Part shown: one piece after another, positions 38,898 through 48,807 of the stretch
Numbering within the stretch: the stretch's first letter is position 1
How the letters are laid out: the number at the start of each line of letters is the position of its first letter
Assembly (NCBI RefSeq): GCF_000179595.2
Contig: NZ_JH556657.1
Span: forward strand, 878,017 to 942,016
DNA: 64,000 bases
Direction of reading: 5' to 3'
Source of the DNA: Acetivibrio cellulolyticus CD2
GTDB taxonomy: Bacteria; Bacillota; Clostridia; Acetivibrionales; Acetivibrionaceae
Notes under the pieces: generated by a model
The model's input: only the letters and a program-made list of their open reading frames with translations
Database searches by the model: none
Told to the model about the DNA's origin: nothing
Position numbers and translations under genes: made by a program

Positions 38898-41414
38898 TTA
38901 ATCTATTTCATATATACCTTTTGAAAATGTATTGTTACCAAAAGTAGCGTTTTTAAAATAAAGGTCATCCTTATAAATTTGCATATAGTCTACTTCATTA
39001 TCCTGTATAACAGTATCTTTAACAATGAGTTTCGGTTCAACCTCATTTAGGTTGAACAGGTGATATCCAAAACCTTCTATACCAGATAACGCCTCATTAT
39101 TGCTTATCTCACACAATGAAAATAAGATATTCCTGCTACTCGAAATATTTATAAGATCAAAAATTCCGGTATATCTGAATTTCGAGTTTTGAAACAATAT
39201 ATTGCAAGAAGATGCTATAGTCATTATATCGCTGGAACAATCCTCAATTACTGAATTATTGAAAACAAAACTATCAACATTAGAAAGTTCAATGCCTTCA
39301 GTTCCACATCCAAATAAAACTGAATTATTTATATATATATTTTTGCACCCTGCAAAGGAAAATACACCACCTGTGCAATAACCTTTTTCTGGTCCGTGTC
39401 CGGCGTTGATCCCATCAATTATTATATTGTTTGAATCTTCAAAATTTAATACATCCACATAACTCGGACTAACCAATATATTTGCCAATTCACTTGATTC
39501 TGATCTTATTATAAGATTCTCAACATCACTTATAACTAACTCAGGCCCATCATACCCCTCAACAAGGCATGCTTTTTCACTTCCTGCACCTTCATTTAAA
39601 GCATCTGTTATATTATATACTGCTTCAGTATCTAATATTATTTCACGATTTGAATCGATTGCATTAATAAAATCCACTGCATTATCTACATTAACTACCT
39701 CCATATTATCTCGTTGGATAAATTTTTGATATTGATTGCTTCCATATTTGGATAATATATCATTTGCCACGCTATCAAGTTGTTTTTCTGTTTCGGCATC
39801 AAACTTATATACAAACTCACTCTCTGTATCAATACCTTCAGATAATAGTAACGGATCTCTATTAAATAATGTGGCGGAAGGCTTTCTTCTTGAAATAGCA
39901 GTACCATCTCCGATCTGGCCGCATCCATTGTCACCAAACGCCCATAACGTACCATCATCTTTAAGAGCCAGTAAATGTCCACTTCCGGACGCTATTTCTC
40001 TGACTCCGCTTAATTCATCAACCTTATAAGGAACTAGTGGGTTTGATATTGTTGAGTCATATCCCAGGTCTCCCCATACGAATACACTTCCATCATCTTT
40101 TAAAGCAGCCGAGTGGCCTCCTTGAGCTGAAATTGCAACAACCCCACGGAGTTCTTCAACCTTCACAGGTAAAGTTAAATCCGTGCCACCCTTCACCTGT
40201 CCACTATAAACCGGAGTCCCCTCGATATCTCCCCAGGTCCATAAAGTCCCGTCACTTTTCAATACGAGTACATGATTTTGACCTGCTGAAATATCAATAA
40301 TATTACTAATCCCACCTACTTTTTGAGGCAGTTCTCTATCATATCCCCAAGTCCATACGAAACCATCCTTATCAAGTGCAACAGAAAAACTGTGACCAAC
40401 TGCAATGTCCCCTATCTTAGGCAATGTGTCAAGCATAACAGGCTCAAGCTTTGTCTCTTTTGTTTTATCCCCTAACTGTCCAAATGAATTGTTACCCCAA
40501 GCCCATACAGTACCATCGCTCTTTAATGCCAAACAATGCCCGCCATACGACGCTGCAATCCTCTTAATTTCCTTCAAGCCTTTTACCTGAACTGGGGTCT
40601 CACTATTTTCTTCTGTCCCATCTCCCAGTCTCCCGTTTTGGTTTTCACCCCATGACCAAACTGTTCCATCAGCCTTAAGTGCTAGTGTATACCCACCCCC
40701 AGCTGATACATCAATAACCCTCTCCAGTCCATTAACTCTCTCAGGAGTAAGGATGTTTCCACTCAAGCTTTCCCCCCATACCCAGACAGTTCCATCTTTC
40801 TTTATTGCCGCAGTATGGGAATAACCACCGGAAATATGTGTAGTTGCCTTATCACTTCCATATAAATATATTAAGTCATCAACTAAACTCTTATCTGCTG
40901 TTTTGTCAAAAACGTTATCCTTTTCACTAATAATGATAAGATTTCTATCATAGAATATGTTCTTCGCCAAAACATCTTCTACCAGCCTTCTAAGCGGCAG
41001 ATAAGTTCTTCCTTCTATAATTTCGGCAGGCACATCAAGTTCTGTCTTTTTATTATTTAACAACATATCCTTCTTTCCTGGTTGCAGCATTGCAGTATTT
41101 TCACCTAAAGTGATTTTAACAGTTGATGTAGCAGCATCCCAGTCAACATCAGCATCTAAGCTTTCCGAAATAAACCTTACCGGAACCAATGTTCTGCCGT
41201 TTTTAACAATCGGAACTACTTTCCCGTTATCCGAATCTATTTTTGTTTTAATTGTATTAACATATGAATCCGAACTTCCTATGTACAGTATTACAGCTTT
41301 ACTTACTTTCGATTGCTCTACCTCGGTAATTGCACTTACACTTGACGGAATTGCAAATAAATTGATAATTGCCGAAAGTACTATTACCCCCGAAAACCAT
41401 TTTAATTTTACCAA
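38898..41414 (-). CDS. Secreted stalk domain - RCC1 repeats - beta-helix protein
   Basis: 838 residues from a TTG at 41414 with RBS ggagg 9 nt upstream; no ATG fits. Signal peptide about 1-28. Copper-amine-oxidase-N-like 'stalk' domain about 45-165 (VPVRFISESLDADVDWD, TYLPLRRLVEDV). About seven RCC1 repeats lie between 195 and 500 (YTLALKADGTVWSWGENQNG, LALKSDGTVWAWGNNSFG), making a beta-propeller. The C-terminal 290 residues look like a right-handed beta helix (NIIIDGINAGHG, IYINNSVLFGCG). It is probably an extracellular binding or polysaccharide-acting protein; the function is unknown. Confidence 0.85.
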   Translation of the reverse strand: MVKLKWFSGVIVLSAIINLFAIPSSVSAITEVEQSKVSKAVILYIGSSDSYVNTIKTKIDSDNGKVVPIVKNGRTLVPVRFISESLDADVDWDAATSTVKITLGENTAMLQPGKKDMLLNNKKTELDVPAEIIEGRTYLPLRRLVEDVLAKNIFYDRNLIIISEKDNVFDKTADKSLVDDLIYLYGSDKATTHISGGYSHTAAIKKDGTVWVWGESLSGNILTPERVNGLERVIDVSAGGGYTLALKADGTVWSWGENQNGRLGDGTEENSETPVQVKGLKEIKRIAASYGGHCLALKSDGTVWAWGNNSFGQLGDKTKETKLEPVMLDTLPKIGDIAVGHSFSVALDKDGFVWTWGYDRELPQKVGGISNIIDISAGQNHVLVLKSDGTLWTWGDIEGTPVYSGQVKGGTDLTLPVKVEELRGVVAISAQGGHSAALKDDGSVFVWGDLGYDSTISNPLVPYKVDELSGVREIASGSGHLLALKDDGTLWAFGDNGCGQIGDGTAISRRKPSATLFNRDPLLLSEGIDTESEFVYKFDAETEKQLDSVANDILSKYGSNQYQKFIQRDNMEVVNVDNAVDFINAIDSNREIILDTEAVYNITDALNEGAGSEKACLVEGYDGPELVISDVENLIIRSESSELANILVSPSYVDVLNFEDSNNIIIDGINAGHGPEKGYCTGGVFSFAGCKNIYINNSVLFGCGTEGIELSNVDSFVFNNSVIEDCSSDIMTIASSCNILFQNSKFRYTGIFDLINISSSRNILFSLCEISNNEALSGIEGFGYHLFNLNEVEPKLIVKDTVIQDNEVDYMQIYKDDLYFKNATFGNNTFSKGIYEID

Positions 41415-41469
41415 CTTTAGCTACCTCCTATTTAATAAAATTTTCTCTTTTGTTTTACATTATACTATT

Positions 41470-42228
41470 TTAACTTAGCAACTTATATTGTTCAATCACC
41501 TTTTTCTTATGTAAAAACGCATTTGTAGGGCACTTATGTATACATCTCTGGCATGAAATACATTTGTCCTTAAAGGAAATATTATTTTTATCAATGCTTA
41601 TATTATTCACAGGACAATTTCTTTGGCATAACCCACATCTGGTACATTTATCAGCATCAACAGTAAGGCTATTTTTTGCCCATTTTCTTGACCACATTGT
41701 AAACATTTTGAAAACTGGTTTTGCCCACCATATTCTTCCCTTTGCCGTGTTAGATATTTTTTCATCTTTTAAAAATTTATCAACAATAGTACCAGCTTTG
41801 TCTTTTGATTTTTTCAAAAGCTCTCTGATTTCTTGTTCTGAGGACTTTTTAAACATTACTGTATAATAGTTGTTTGGCATAAAAAAGCAATCTTCAACAA
41901 TCACTTCAAAACCCTTTTTCTTTAGATCGTTAGCAAAAACTGTCGGACCACAGGCAGATTGGCTCCCTTGCGTAGAATACACGATACACTTTCTACCCGA
42001 ACCTTTTGTTATATTTTTCTTTACCCATTCAGTATAAAAGACCGGGAACAATTCGGCATGAATAGGTGATCCAAAAACATAAAAATCATATTTATCTTGA
42101 AAATCGGTTTTTTTAGAAACTTCATAAATATCGCACTGTATGCCCCTATGCATGAACTCATCCTTTATGGCATCAGCAACATATCCAGTATTTCCTGTAG
42201 CTGAAAAGTAAACTATACATCCATTCAT
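41470..42228 (-). CDS. EFR1-type flavodoxin-ferredoxin protein
   Basis: 252 residues. Flavodoxin-like domain about 1-165 with FMN phosphate-loop FSATGNTGYVAD. Two [4Fe-4S] motifs close to the C-terminus: CTRCGLCQRNCP and CISCQRCIHKCP. It is a cytoplasmic electron-transfer protein; the partner is unknown. RBS aaggagg precedes the ATG. Confidence 0.9.
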   Translation of the reverse strand: MNGCIVYFSATGNTGYVADAIKDEFMHRGIQCDIYEVSKKTDFQDKYDFYVFGSPIHAELFPVFYTEWVKKNITKGSGRKCIVYSTQGSQSACGPTVFANDLKKKGFEVIVEDCFFMPNNYYTVMFKKSSEQEIRELLKKSKDKAGTIVDKFLKDEKISNTAKGRIWWAKPVFKMFTMWSRKWAKNSLTVDADKCTRCGLCQRNCPVNNISIDKNNISFKDKCISCQRCIHKCPTNAFLHKKKVIEQYKLLS

Positions 42229-42283
42229 ATTAAATGCCTCCTATAAAGTATTTATCAACATTATTCGCTAATACTACATTTTA

Positions 42284-42370
42284 TTATTCTTCAACTATTG
42301 CAACAGCCCTTATACATCCAGCTCTTGCATCCTTTATTTTAACCGAAAAACAGCATAATTGCTTGTCCAT
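42284..42370 (-). pseudogene. Possible 3' remnant of a cyclase/kynurenine-formamidase gene
   Basis: 28 codons ending KIKDARAGCIRAVAIVEE, preceded directly by a stop in frame. The end resembles the C-terminus of the metal-dependent cyclase family (pattern LKIKxxxGxPxRAIAxxE). It has no RBS. I read it as the tail of a decayed gene; a chance ORF is possible. Confidence 0.4.
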
Positions 42371-42417
42371 TTATAAATATCACATTACTGATATTTGGAT
42401 TAAAATCTATAAAACCC

Positions 42418-42780
42418 CTAATGTATATTTGCACCAAACGGAATAAGCCCTAGCTTAGCAAGCTTAAAATGCTGAAGTCCAAACGGTATTCCTATAATTG
42501 TTACACAAAAAATCAAACCTGAAACAAAATGTGCTATGGCAAACTCCCATCCGAAAAAAATGAGCCAGATGATATTAAAAAGCAACCCGCCAACTCCAAA
42601 ATTACCAACTTCAACTTCTTTTCCGAAAGGCCATAATACAAATAGCGAAATTTTCATACACTGAACACCGAATGGTATACCCACAATTGTTATACATAGA
42701 ATCAGACCTGCCAATAACCACCCTATAGCCGCAACAATACCTCCAAATAACAGCCAAATAATGTTACCTAAAAACCTCAT
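42418..42780 (-). CDS. YccF-domain membrane protein
   Basis: 120 residues from the ATG at 42780 (gggggat RBS; the longer frame lacks one). Two similar YccF repeats, each with a hydrophobic helix pair ending in ITIVGIPFG or VTIIGIPFG. It is an inner-membrane protein of unknown function, possibly a permease accessory. Confidence 0.88.
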   Translation of the reverse strand: MRFLGNIIWLLFGGIVAAIGWLLAGLILCITIVGIPFGVQCMKISLFVLWPFGKEVEVGNFGVGGLLFNIIWLIFFGWEFAIAHFVSGLIFCVTIIGIPFGLQHFKLAKLGLIPFGANIH

Positions 42781-42959
42781 AGTATTATCCCCCTTCAAAT
42801 CATAAAAGACTTCCCTGTCTTTCAAAATCTTCTAATTTATCTTTTTCTAATCAATAAAACCCCAATAAAATTTTATCCTTAATAAATAAACCTGTCAATT
42901 AAATCCACATTATAAAAACTTCTCATTGGCACTTTACAATTCGATTTTTAGTATCATTT

Positions 42960-42987
42960 GGGGATGCCTCGCTTTTGAGACATCCCC
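42960..42987 (-). terminator. Hairpin after the AGE-family gene
   Basis: Stem ggggatgtctc / gaggcatcccc with one mismatch, 10 bp after the stop. A weak T tract follows. Confidence 0.55.
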
Positions 42988-42996
42988 TCCTGTTAA

Positions 42997-44466
42997 TTAC
43001 CTTATGTGTGTAAAACTTATTTTCCTGGACTCTTCAAAAGCTATAATCTTTCCCTCGTAAAGGTATGGTCGTATCAGCCGTTTTGTCTCTTCAAAATGTT
43101 CATTAAACTGTTTTTTGAAGTCATCACAAAACGCATAATAAAGTTCAACATTTTCACCTTTAAGCGCCTGTGTGGTTATATACGAAACTAATGCATGCTC
43201 AAATGAGTGGAATGAATTCTTCCATGAGTGTATTTTTGGCAATTCCAAAGCCGGTTTGTTGTCTTTCGCACGCACCATGTGCCAAATTTCACCGTTTATA
43301 TTATCTACCATATAATTAAACCAGTAATCGTATGTCTTTACGAGATATCTTGCATAGGCCGGTTCTATCAGACTGATAGTAGCTGTTGTTTGGTCAAGTT
43401 CTGCAAGTCCCCACCATTCCTTATCAGGATCAAATATACCATTTTCATCAAATCCTCTGCCCCAAGATCCGGTTTCTTCAATATAAGCCGTATTTACTAT
43501 TTTTATAGCTTTCTCTTTTGCAAAGTTTATAAGTGATATATCGTTTGTCATCTTTCCAATTTGGTAGATAAGCCACATTGTTTTTACAGAATGTCCAAAA
43601 TCCATATGTGGAGTTCCTACTCTTTTAATCTGCGGATTTGTTATTGCTCCCCAGTACATGCCATATTCTGTACTGTAAAACTGTTCAATGATTATTTTTG
43701 CCACATGAACCAGATCATTTTTCCACTTTGTTTGGTGTGGTTCAGGAAGCGAGGGAGTCAACAAAATCATGTATGCGTAAATCTGGTCGAGCTGTGCAAC
43801 CAGCTCAATACGATCAGGATCATCCCCATCCGGTGATTTTTCAAGCACCCATTTAAATACATCCATGCCTTTGTCTAGATATGTTTTGAAAATGTAGTTC
43901 TTTATTGCAAGAATATCGTCTAAAACTTCTTTGTCTCTTGTAAGGTAATAATAGAAACCCATTCCGCATAATGCGTATGCCATGTCCTGACTTCTAATCT
44001 GTCTTGGTTCCGGTTCCCATCTATTATTTGATTTTGAGTAATATGAATGCACGCCTATTAGTTTATTCCCCTCTCTATCTAGGCCTCCATCAAAAAATGC
44101 TTCTCTTAAAAAATCTACCCCTGCCTTTGCGTATTCAAGGTATTTTTCATCTCCCAAAACATGGTATGCTACACCATATGCATAGGTTTGACGGCCATGA
44201 ACCCTGATATAATTTCTATCCAGGTTTATTATCTCCTTTCCGGCACCAGATGCTAAGGCGGCACTTATTTCGGGTGGAAGCTTGTTTTCATCTATCAATG
44301 ACCCGTCATTTGCCCTATATGTCGGGAAATTACCAATTGGATCTCCAAACGCTTCAGGCATTAACCAGTACGGAAGAAGCTGGTATTCAATGTGGTTTTT
44401 CCACCGTACACCGTCTGGGAGATTTGAAATAATTTGACTAATATCATACGTTTCAGTGCTTTTCAT
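42997..44466 (-). CDS. AGE-family (N-acylglucosamine 2-epimerase-like) sugar isomerase
   Basis: 489 residues with the (alpha/alpha)6-barrel pattern of the AGE family: YIRVHGRQTYAYGVAYHVLG, IRSQDMAYALCGMGFYYYL, MDFGHSVKTMWLIYQIG (carrying the conserved His), WWGLAELDQTTAT and HSWKNSFHSFEHALVSY. Members include cellobiose 2-epimerase and mannose isomerase; this one is longer than the usual 390-420 residues. No signal peptide. RBS aaggtggaagg. The substrate is unknown, but a role in sugar processing fits the neighbourhood. Confidence 0.75.
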   Translation of the reverse strand: MKSTETYDISQIISNLPDGVRWKNHIEYQLLPYWLMPEAFGDPIGNFPTYRANDGSLIDENKLPPEISAALASGAGKEIINLDRNYIRVHGRQTYAYGVAYHVLGDEKYLEYAKAGVDFLREAFFDGGLDREGNKLIGVHSYYSKSNNRWEPEPRQIRSQDMAYALCGMGFYYYLTRDKEVLDDILAIKNYIFKTYLDKGMDVFKWVLEKSPDGDDPDRIELVAQLDQIYAYMILLTPSLPEPHQTKWKNDLVHVAKIIIEQFYSTEYGMYWGAITNPQIKRVGTPHMDFGHSVKTMWLIYQIGKMTNDISLINFAKEKAIKIVNTAYIEETGSWGRGFDENGIFDPDKEWWGLAELDQTTATISLIEPAYARYLVKTYDYWFNYMVDNINGEIWHMVRAKDNKPALELPKIHSWKNSFHSFEHALVSYITTQALKGENVELYYAFCDDFKKQFNEHFEETKRLIRPYLYEGKIIAFEESRKISFTHIR

Positions 44467-44822
44467 ATTCCTTCCACCTTTCGATTAACAAATTTTTTTT
44501 AAGCAGTGTTTTTCATTTCATTTTACATATAAACTCTGTAAATGTGCTTTTAAATTATATATGATGCTTCCTATAGGTTTATTACAACCTTCCTAACTGA
44601 AAAAATAAAAGCTCCGTAGCATTTTAGCCCCATCGCCTTCACCTCTTTCATTCCAAGAAACAAAATAAACCCCTCAACTAAATTAGTTAAGAGGCTTGAA
44701 TTCAAATCAAGTAATATTTGAACTACCTTATGATATTTATGAATGCTGAAAATATAACTTCTGCTATTCCTTAAAATCGGCTTTACCGCTTCAAGATTAT
44801 GCTTACATCAATGCTCCAACCC
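44467..44822. other. Intergenic region with a short repeat and hairpin
   Basis: 356 bp. It holds a hairpin at about 44671-44695 (cctcaact / agttaagagg). A ~37-bp stretch at 44735-44771 resembles the sequence just after the GH63-like gene (32030-32066). An open minus-strand frame reading ILRNSRSYIFSIHKYHKV crosses it and may be a decayed gene tail. Confidence 0.45.
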
Positions 44823-45722
44823 TTATTCAAACTGATCCAAGTCTCCTGTAGATGACTCGTTTAGTATGAACTCTAATGGTTTTTCATTAGCAAAACAGTA
44901 ATCTATACTTAGTTCAAACTCTATACTTCCCCCATTAGCAGGTATTGTTGAATTGTCTGATTCGTTTGTTACTGATACCTTATTACCATCTTGTCTATAA
45001 AACCCATGTCTTAATCCATGTATTTTCTGAGGGCCTGTAAACATCCAATCAAGATTCCATCCATCTATAGGCTCTGAAGTGTTGTTAGTTATAGTCACAT
45101 TAATTTTTGCACCTGTTCCCCAATCATTTCTAACTTCATAATGTACATCGTAATCATTTTCCCCAGAGTCATCATGTAAAGTTCTTCTATGGCAGTGAGA
45201 ATGCTCAGTTATTTCAGGTACAATTCCAACTACAGAAACTTTATCATTCAAGGTATATGAATTTGTACCTGTATTTGAAAAATCATTACTCATATCTAAT
45301 TGGGACCAGTCAGAATTGTGATATCCCCAAGTATATCCACACGTATCTGGAAGTATCTCTCCCGGTTTTAAGTGCACCCCTTTAAATTCCATTCTTATCG
45401 CATATTCTCCACCGCCACTACTCACAAGGCTGATCAACGGTTTTGGCTCTGGAATATAATACTTTTCCAGTTCAGGAATTTTACCATCCTCTGCATTTAT
45501 AAAATAGTATAGAGTAAAGTCATTGAGTGTAACTGTTCCAGTGTTTTTCATGTAGATTCTGGTTATTGCCATATTATCATCTAAATAACCCTCATCCCAC
45601 GTATACACTTCAAGATTAACCCTAGGAGAAGGTTCTGCAAATAAAACAGTGTTCATGCTAAATAAATTTGTAACAAGTAGAATTGTAGCGAATAGAAGTT
45701 TTAATGTACTTAATTTGTTCAT
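44823..45722 (-). CDS. Secreted protein with CBM3-like and CBM2-like domains, no catalytic domain
   Basis: 299 residues. Signal peptide about 1-29. The N-terminal domain (about 33-185) resembles CBM3 (ITRIYMKNTGTVTLNDFTLYYFI, MEFKGVHLKPGE). The C-terminal domain (about 188-290) resembles CBM2 (DVHYEVRNDWGTGAKINVTI, PIDGWNLDWMF). No dockerin, SLH or catalytic domain is present. It may be a cellulose-binding helper or adhesin; this is inference. RBS ggagggg precedes the ATG. Confidence 0.8.
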   Translation of the reverse strand: MNKLSTLKLLFATILLVTNLFSMNTVLFAEPSPRVNLEVYTWDEGYLDDNMAITRIYMKNTGTVTLNDFTLYYFINAEDGKIPELEKYYIPEPKPLISLVSSGGGEYAIRMEFKGVHLKPGEILPDTCGYTWGYHNSDWSQLDMSNDFSNTGTNSYTLNDKVSVVGIVPEITEHSHCHRRTLHDDSGENDYDVHYEVRNDWGTGAKINVTITNNTSEPIDGWNLDWMFTGPQKIHGLRHGFYRQDGNKVSVTNESDNSTIPANGGSIEFELSIDYCFANEKPLEFILNESSTGDLDQFE

Positions 45723-45934
45723 AAAGTCCCCTCCATTTTTTATTTTTTAATTTCAACTGCTTTGTTTCATATTTCCATGAAAATAAACTTTTGGTAAGTG
45801 CACATTGTTATGGTACTAAAAATCCATTAAATTGCATATAGTAATTCTGCCAATTTTGTTTTAATATGTATATGTAAATTTTGGTACTTTGTAATAGCTT
45901 CCCTTTGTATAAATTGTAAATTTTTATCAGAAAC

Positions 45935-45970
45935 AAAAAGATCTGTTCCCACACTCTGAACAGATCTTTT
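45935..45970 (-). terminator. Terminator after yjbQ
   Basis: Stem aaaagatctgttc / gaacagatctttt ending in a T tract on the minus strand, 35 bp after the stop. Confidence 0.9.
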
Positions 45971-46004
45971 CATTTTATCGCTTATCAACCAATACACTTC
46001 AAAA

Positions 46005-46421
46005 CTATTCACCTATTATCTTTACAAGTACTCGCTTTTGACGCTTACCATCATATTCCCCATAGAATATCTGTTCCCAGGTTCCAAAGTCCAATTTCCC
46101 ATCTGTAATAGCAGCTACAACCTCACGTCCCATAATCTGACGTTTCAAATGAGCATCAGCGTTGTCTTCATATCCATTGTGTTTGTATTGACTATAAGGC
46201 TTTTCGGGCGCCAAATTTTCCAGCCATTTTTCGAAATCCTGATGCAGCCCGGATTCGTCATCATTTACAAATACACTTGCTGTAATATTCATAGCATTAA
46301 CTAATACCAATACCTCTTTTATACCACTTTCATCAATACAAGTTTGAACTTGAGATGTAATATTTACATACGCCCTTCTTGCAGGCAAGTTAAAATTCAG
46401 TTCTTTACGGTATGATTTCAT
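46005..46421 (-). CDS. yjbQ: YjbQ family protein (UPF0047)
   Basis: 138 residues, the family's usual length. Motifs include [33 protein letters not shown] and [13 protein letters not shown]. Family members bind metal through conserved His/Cys residues and have weak thiamine-phosphate synthase activity; here the usual His of the HTTA-like motif is replaced (NAMNITAS). RBS ggaggt precedes the ATG. It has its own terminator, and a gene remnant lies upstream. Confidence 0.9.
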   Translation of the reverse strand: MKSYRKELNFNLPARRAYVNITSQVQTCIDESGIKEVLVLVNAMNITASVFVNDDESGLHQDFEKWLENLAPEKPYSQYKHNGYEDNADAHLKRQIMGREVVAAITDGKLDFGTWEQIFYGEYDGKRQKRVLVKIIGE

Positions 46422-46449
46422 CTCTAGTTACCTCCGGTTCTAATATATT

Positions 46450-46575
46450 TTACTTTGATAGATCATACAAAAACTGCTTTACTCTTTTCCAGCATTCTTC
46501 ACTATAAAGGATGGTATTATGAGTTTCACGCTTAACAGTATATAAGTGAGGAACCCCTTTTTGAACTTTACATTT
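46450..46575 (-). pseudogene. 3' remnant of an alpha/beta-hydrolase gene
   Basis: Directly after the GH9 stop, and in the same frame, 41 codons read through to YTVKRETHNTILYSEEC and a tail ending FLYDLSK before the next stop. RETHN looks like the catalytic-His region of an alpha/beta hydrolase and the rest like its final helix. It has no start or RBS. It is probably a decayed gene tail that lost its front part. Confidence 0.5.
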
Positions 46576-48807
46576 TTATGGCAACGAAGCAACCATACCA
46601 AGCAAATATTTTCTCAAAACTGCGAAGTCTAAGGAGTTTACCTTTCCATCAACATTTACATCAGCTGCAGATAAATTTATTTTCGCATGTGCAATTCCCA
46701 ACAATTCGCATCTTAGCAAAGCAAAGTCAATAGAGTTTATTTTTCCATCTTCGTTTAAATCACCGTAAGTAATACCCAAATTAGTTGGCGTAGGTGTAGG
46801 TGTAACTGAGGGAGTCGGAGTTATTGTACCACTTAAAGGTTCTTCCCCCCAAAGAAGTACACCATTATCATATACAGGTATGTATGGAGTCAGCCCTTTA
46901 AAGGATAGGGCATCATAATCCGGCGGACCACTTAAGGTTTGGTAAGACCAGTCATTTTTGCTTGAACCAATATTGCTATCCTTATACTTAATTGATACAG
47001 TTGCATCTTTTTCGCACATTTCCCATTCAGCAGGCATTATCTGTGTTCCCGAGAAATCAACAGTAAAATAATATATGTTGTCCTTGTACTGTTTCAAACC
47101 AATAAGTTTTGCTCCCTGGCTTTCTTCAAGTGTTATTTGTACATCATCCAAACCTTTTCCTGCCTCAAACAATTCTGAAAGGTCCATGTAGTAACGAACG
47201 GATAGTTTATCTTTCATCGTTGGCGGCCATGATGAACGATTATTGAGCTGAAACATTAATCTCAAGTTTCCATAGCCTTCATAAATTATCCATCCACGAC
47301 AGAAGTATTCAGTTATATTATCTTGTGGATCTCTAAAATCCTCAGGTTGAGGCCAATTTTCAAGTGGGTCGCCACCATACATGTCGTACATTTTGGCTAG
47401 AGAACCTACAAAACCGGCATTGTAGTCGGTAGCTACTTCATTTAAAGTATAATCTTTAATATCATCTTTCCAACTGTCATCAGAAGAAGGCCCTCCAACT
47501 AACGCACCATAAAGGATGTGACGATGAAAGGTTGGCGAGGTAAGCTGACTTGTCCAGGAACCATGGGCCGTCCTGTGATGAGGATGTACAGGTGCATTTT
47601 CACCAAATCCAACCTCATAGCTTCCACCCCTTGGATTATCTCCTAGCGCATAGTTTATTTGTCTTTCAGCAAAAGCACGATATGCAGCTTTTTTAGAAGG
47701 CGTTCCAACAGTTTCGTCATCGGACCAAACAAAAGCTAAAAAAGCAGCTGTAGATGCATAACGTAAAGAACCCCATGGCGAAAGCCAAGCTAAACCTCCT
47801 GGAGTATATGTAATACCACCACTTGGCTGCCAAAAGTCCAAATTCTTTTCAACCATAGCTTCATATGCATCATCGTGAGTAAGTTGAGCGATCTTAATTC
47901 CCGCCCCATAGCTAACGTCATCCCAACAATGTGTATGCCCCCCTCCTAATTTGGTTGCAGGAAGAATCTCCTTTGCTTTGTCCAGGTATGAGGAATCTCC
48001 GGTTTTTATGTATAGCCAGGTAGCTCCCCAAGCAAGATCATCTATATAGCCACCTGATGGATATAAAACATTAAGAGGATTTTTACCTCTATATTTATCA
48101 CCAAACGCAAAAATTTCCTCGGCATGTTTTAAACAAGTTGCGGCATATTCAGGATCAGTTTCTTCAAATATAAGTGATGCAATAGCTAAACAAGCAGCAG
48201 TTTGCCCTGCTACATCAGATCCAGGTGTTGATGAATCAAGCACAAAGGATTTCCTGTCAGTCATATAATCAAGCATCTCATGAGCAACCCAAACCGAATG
48301 GTCAGAATCGTTATAACCACACATATAATATAACACATCAGGACTTGGATGCGCTTTAATGAAAAAGTCTGTAGCCCATTTGATTTCATCCAGAATATCA
48401 TCTAATTGACCTGACTTTTTAAATGCATCGCGATATTCATATACAGCCCAACCTAATTGACCTGCTGCATAAGACATTGGATGAGTGAATTTGATTCCGT
48501 CCCCTGCATCCGCCCAGCCTCCAGTTAGATCAAGTCCAACATCCTTACCATCATTCATAGCTGCATCGCTTCGATAAGGTAAAATATAATCGTCAGGTAG
48601 GTCGCCAAGACGATTTGCTTTGTAGAAAAGAATTGCTTTTTGCATAGCTTCACCGTAATTATAATATGCCTCTCCTGCCCGTGGTAAATCAGCGGCTTGC
48701 GTCTTTTGCCCGGAGACAAATAAAGATGACATTAAAGAAGCCACAAGCATTACTGTAATTGCCCTTGAAAACTTTTTGAGTGCCACTTTTCCTCTTATTT
48801 TCTTCAT
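46576..48807 (-). CDS. Second cellulosomal GH9-CBM3c-dockerin enzyme
   Basis: 743 residues. Signal peptide about 1-38. GH9 domain about 46-480 with Asp100 and Asp103 (WADAGDGIKF; the usual His after the second Asp is Gly), HPHHRTA (408-414) and catalytic Glu457 (NEVATDYNAGF). CBM3c about 495-655, a Thr/Pro linker, and a dockerin (about 678-743) with loops GDLNEDGKINSID and ADVNVDGKVNSLD. It is clearly different from the GH9 enzyme at 21.5 kb, so the pair probably differs in cutting mode. RBS ggggag precedes the ATG. Confidence 0.93.
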   Translation of the reverse strand: MKKIRGKVALKKFSRAITVMLVASLMSSLFVSGQKTQAADLPRAGEAYYNYGEAMQKAILFYKANRLGDLPDDYILPYRSDAAMNDGKDVGLDLTGGWADAGDGIKFTHPMSYAAGQLGWAVYEYRDAFKKSGQLDDILDEIKWATDFFIKAHPSPDVLYYMCGYNDSDHSVWVAHEMLDYMTDRKSFVLDSSTPGSDVAGQTAACLAIASLIFEETDPEYAATCLKHAEEIFAFGDKYRGKNPLNVLYPSGGYIDDLAWGATWLYIKTGDSSYLDKAKEILPATKLGGGHTHCWDDVSYGAGIKIAQLTHDDAYEAMVEKNLDFWQPSGGITYTPGGLAWLSPWGSLRYASTAAFLAFVWSDDETVGTPSKKAAYRAFAERQINYALGDNPRGGSYEVGFGENAPVHPHHRTAHGSWTSQLTSPTFHRHILYGALVGGPSSDDSWKDDIKDYTLNEVATDYNAGFVGSLAKMYDMYGGDPLENWPQPEDFRDPQDNITEYFCRGWIIYEGYGNLRLMFQLNNRSSWPPTMKDKLSVRYYMDLSELFEAGKGLDDVQITLEESQGAKLIGLKQYKDNIYYFTVDFSGTQIMPAEWEMCEKDATVSIKYKDSNIGSSKNDWSYQTLSGPPDYDALSFKGLTPYIPVYDNGVLLWGEEPLSGTITPTPSVTPTPTPTNLGITYGDLNEDGKINSIDFALLRCELLGIAHAKINLSAADVNVDGKVNSLDFAVLRKYLLGMVASLP

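Noticed and set aside
45827-46012. 61-codon frame after yjbQ
   Set aside because: It contains the yjbQ terminator hairpin and has no RBS.
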